Under the pieces are notes generated by a model, which saw only the letters and a program-made list of their open reading frames with translations, ran no database searches and was not told the DNA's origin. Source: Alphaproteobacteria bacterium (lineage in GTDB: Bacteria > Pseudomonadota > Alphaproteobacteria > UBA1280 > UBA12223). Taken from it: a stretch of DNA of 6,475 bases. Below are positions 4,975 through 6,475 of this stretch, one piece after another; the stretch's first letter is position 1, and each line of letters starts with the position of its first letter. The stretch is taken from the NCBI GenBank assembly GCA_003450915.1, contig DMEM01000182.1, positions 1-6,475 of the forward strand, written 5' to 3'. Position numbers and translations under genes: made by a program.

Positions 4975-6021
4975 ATGATAAATAAAAGGTTTCAAAGACC
5001 AATAAATGAATATACAGGTTCTGAAGAGTTGTTATATAGAGATAAATACCAACAAGATTCAAATTCAGTTCCCAAAATAGCAATCTCAAGTTCAAAAGTT
5101 GATGGTGATTTTAACTATGTTGTTGATGCTATTAATACTCTAGATGAAGACATTAAGTCAGTTGTTCATTCAGGTATTTCAAAAGAAACAATTAATGCTG
5201 AGCATATTTCAGCAAAGGCTGTTTTAGAAGAAAAAATTGCAAATGAATCGGTTTCATCAAGAACTTTACAGCCAGGTTGTGTAACAAATGCAAAAATGGC
5301 TGACTTGAGTGTAACAACTCCTAAATTAGCTAATAATAGTGTTACAAAAGATAAAATGAGTTCAGATTCAGTAGGAACAGACGAGGTTGTTGATAAGTCA
5401 ATTACTCGCGATAAGCTGGCTGATGATGCTATTTCTGATAGTGTTCCTGTTGGGGCAATTGCTCAGTTTTCTATAGATGCTTTACCAACCGGGTGGGTTT
5501 TATGTAATGGATCGACTGTTTCAAAAAATACTTACCCTCAGCTGGTTAGATTCTTAACAGGAGATGATGTAACTTTAAGTGCAGAGCTTCCTGATATGAA
5601 TATAGATACTCAGGCTGTAACAAAATTTGCAATTAAGGCTTTTTCAGATACTATTGAATTAGCTAATTTAAATATTGCAGGACTGACTCAAGATGTTGCA
5701 AATAATGCAGCTAGTATTAATACTAAAGCAGGGAAAATGGCAGAACCTATAGCTTACGTTGAGTTTGCTGGAAACGGATCTATTATTAACTCTAAAGGGA
5801 TTAAAATGATAACAAGGGTTTCAAAGGGTAGATATAAAATTTATCTTGATGATGATTTAAAAAACAAAGAGTTTAACGTTTTATCTTCAACTGTTAGCTG
5901 GTCATTAACAAGATATACAGGTAAAAACTATACTGAAGGTAGTTTTGAGCTTGGGGTTGTGACTGTCCAAGGTAATGTGTATTTAGATTCAACATCTACA
6001 GCGTATATTTATGAAAGATAA
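4975..6021 (+). CDS. Phage tail-fibre / tail-collar domain protein
   Basis: Seen: 348 residues. A head (1-70) contains KVDGDFNYVVDAINTLDEDI (41-60). Eight consecutive decapeptides (71-150) follow the pattern xSVTxxKLAx, e.g. NAKMADLSVTTPKLANNSVT (105-124). A tail-collar-like domain spans 157-207, with VGAIAQFSIDALPTGWVLCN (159-178) and closing LPDMN. KFAIKAFSD (217-225) leads to an Ala/Asn-rich, possibly coiled segment to about 252. A beta-rich C-terminus (256-348) includes PIAYVEFAGNGSI and RYKIYLDDDLKNKEFNV, resembling fibre tips of the 'AWVNFNGTGTV...Y.V.F' type. Known: such proteins form trimeric fibres that contact the host surface, with the C-terminus giving specificity. The collar domain is short, lacking the usual glycine-rich stretch after LPD. 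The gene follows two hairpins and precedes the accessory gene by 12 bp. Phage-like function is well supported; whether it belongs to a prophage, tailocin or other particle cannot be told. Confidence 0.85.
   Translation: MINKRFQRPINEYTGSEELLYRDKYQQDSNSVPKIAISSSKVDGDFNYVVDAINTLDEDIKSVVHSGISKETINAEHISAKAVLEEKIANESVSSRTLQPGCVTNAKMADLSVTTPKLANNSVTKDKMSSDSVGTDEVVDKSITRDKLADDAISDSVPVGAIAQFSIDALPTGWVLCNGSTVSKNTYPQLVRFLTGDDVTLSAELPDMNIDTQAVTKFAIKAFSDTIELANLNIAGLTQDVANNAASINTKAGKMAEPIAYVEFAGNGSIINSKGIKMITRVSKGRYKIYLDDDLKNKEFNVLSSTVSWSLTRYTGKNYTEGSFELGVVTVQGNVYLDSTSTAYIYER
5185..5424 (+). repeat. Eight in-frame 30-bp (10-residue) repeats in the fibre shaft
   Basis: The protein repeats exactly every ten residues across positions 71-150: ETINAEHISA, KAVLEEKIAN, ESVSSRTLQP, GCVTNAKMAD, LSVTTPKLAN, NSVTKDKMSS, DSVGTDEVVD and KSITRDKLAD, with a ninth partial unit DAIS. 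The V/I at the third place and the K/hydrophobic pair at the seventh and eighth are kept while DNA identity is low. The array is therefore old and protein-selected rather than a recent tandem expansion. Similar ten-residue repeats occur in trimeric phage tail-fibre shafts. Confidence 0.8.
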
Positions 6022-6033
6022 GGAGAAGAGATA

Positions 6034-6441
6034 ATGAAAACAATTTTACATAAAAATGATAATTCAGAAACAATTTTAACTCATATTGCAGAAGGTCATG
6101 ATATTAGTTCTATATCTTCTCAATTAGGAGGCTGTCAAGTTGACTTAAAAGATATAGATCTAAACTATATTACAGCTTATAAAATAGAAAATAATAAGCC
6201 TGTCCTTGATTTAGAAAAAGTAAGATCTTTAAAAGTTGAGCAAATTAGAAATCAACGAGATGAAGCTTTTTTTGATTTTGATAGACGTTATGATATTGCT
6301 TTAAAAGATGAATCAGATCTTTCTTTATTAAAACAAGAAAGACAACAGTTAAAAGATGCTCCACAAAAAGCTGAAGTTTATCTTGATTCATGTGTATCAT
6401 TGCAAGAAATGAATGTTTTAAATATAGATAAAGTAATGTAG
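6034..6441 (+). CDS. Tail-fibre-associated / assembly-like small protein
   Basis: Seen: 135 residues. The N-terminal half (1-55) is a mixed fold with ISSISSQLGG and YITAYKIENN. Residues 58-110 are highly charged and helical, with LDLEKVRSLKVEQIRNQRDE (58-77), FDFDRRYDIAL (80-90) and LKQERQQLKDAP (99-110). This matches the layout of small proteins encoded just after phage fibre genes, of DUF4376 or tail-assembly type: (A/E)KxxxIK..EIR..RDxAL..LD, then about a dozen residues, then (K/R)Q.LRD.P. Known: neighbours of this kind are thought to be fibre chaperones or distal fibre parts, but most are uncharacterised. AGGAG (6021-6025) overlaps the last base of the fibre stop codon and sits 8 nt before the ATG, so the two genes are translationally linked in one transcript. 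The C-terminal 25 residues are less charged and unfamiliar. The family link is by pattern only; the coding call is secure. Confidence 0.75.
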   Translation: MKTILHKNDNSETILTHIAEGHDISSISSQLGGCQVDLKDIDLNYITAYKIENNKPVLDLEKVRSLKVEQIRNQRDEAFFDFDRRYDIALKDESDLSLLKQERQQLKDAPQKAEVYLDSCVSLQEMNVLNIDKVM

Positions 6442-6456
6442 TTTTTTTATATAAAG

Positions 6457-6475
6457 CACTAATGAAAAGTTAGTG
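6457..6475 (+). terminator. Probable terminator after the fibre pair, cut by the window edge
   Basis: CACTAA (6457-6462) pairs perfectly with TTAGTG (6470-6475) around a 7-nt loop, 15 bp after the stop codon. The left arm is preceded by AAAG, so a continuing CTTT just outside the window would give a ten-pair stem with a T-tail. That continuation is inference. If correct, the two-gene fibre unit ends here. Confidence 0.5.

Noticed and set aside
5185..5424. CRISPR-like or recent tandem DNA repeat
   Set aside because: The 30-bp periodicity exists at protein level with low DNA identity and no spacers; it is a fibre shaft repeat.

Overview
The window is AT-rich (roughly 30% G+C by eye) bacterial DNA with ordinary bacterial signals: AGGA/GGAGG ribosome binding sites, sigma70-type promoters and hairpin-plus-T terminators. 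The host looks like a low-G+C proteobacterium. A membrane-anchored protein resembling the DUF2125 family, which is mostly alphaproteobacterial, points weakly to an alphaproteobacterium. No rRNA, tRNA, CRISPR array, transposase or integrase is visible.

Left half (1-4409) is minus-strand housekeeping-type DNA. From right to left it holds a single-pass, DUF2125-like envelope protein (3342-4409), a gap of about 470 bp with two hairpins (2874-3341), a fusion of an SRPBCC domain to a TIGR01777-type epimerase fold with a degraded glycine-rich loop (1506-2873), and a Na/Pi cotransporter with a PhoU-like tail that runs off the left edge (1-1451). The last two are 54 bp apart and may be co-transcribed. 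The DUF2125-like gene is probably a separate unit because a stem-loop follows it.

The orientation switches at 4410-4590, where back-to-back promoter candidates drive the DUF2125-like gene leftward and a 58-residue acidic protein of unknown function rightward (4591-4767). That small gene has a near-perfect ribosome binding site and its own terminator.

Right part (4802-6475) is a compact phage-tail-like module. A strong promoter candidate (TTGACA, 17 bp, TATTAT) is followed at once by two terminator-like hairpins. Then comes a 348-residue tail-fibre/tail-collar protein with eight in-register decapeptide repeats, and a 135-residue tail-fibre-associated protein 12 bp downstream. The start of another hairpin is cut by the window edge. 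No capsid, portal, terminase, sheath, lysis or integration gene is present, so it could be a prophage end, a tailocin or gene-transfer-agent fibre locus, or a stand-alone fibre cassette. The most notable signals are the hairpin-rich leader in front of the fibre gene, the self-contained fibre pair beside housekeeping genes, and the epimerase fold that seems to have lost its cofactor glycines.
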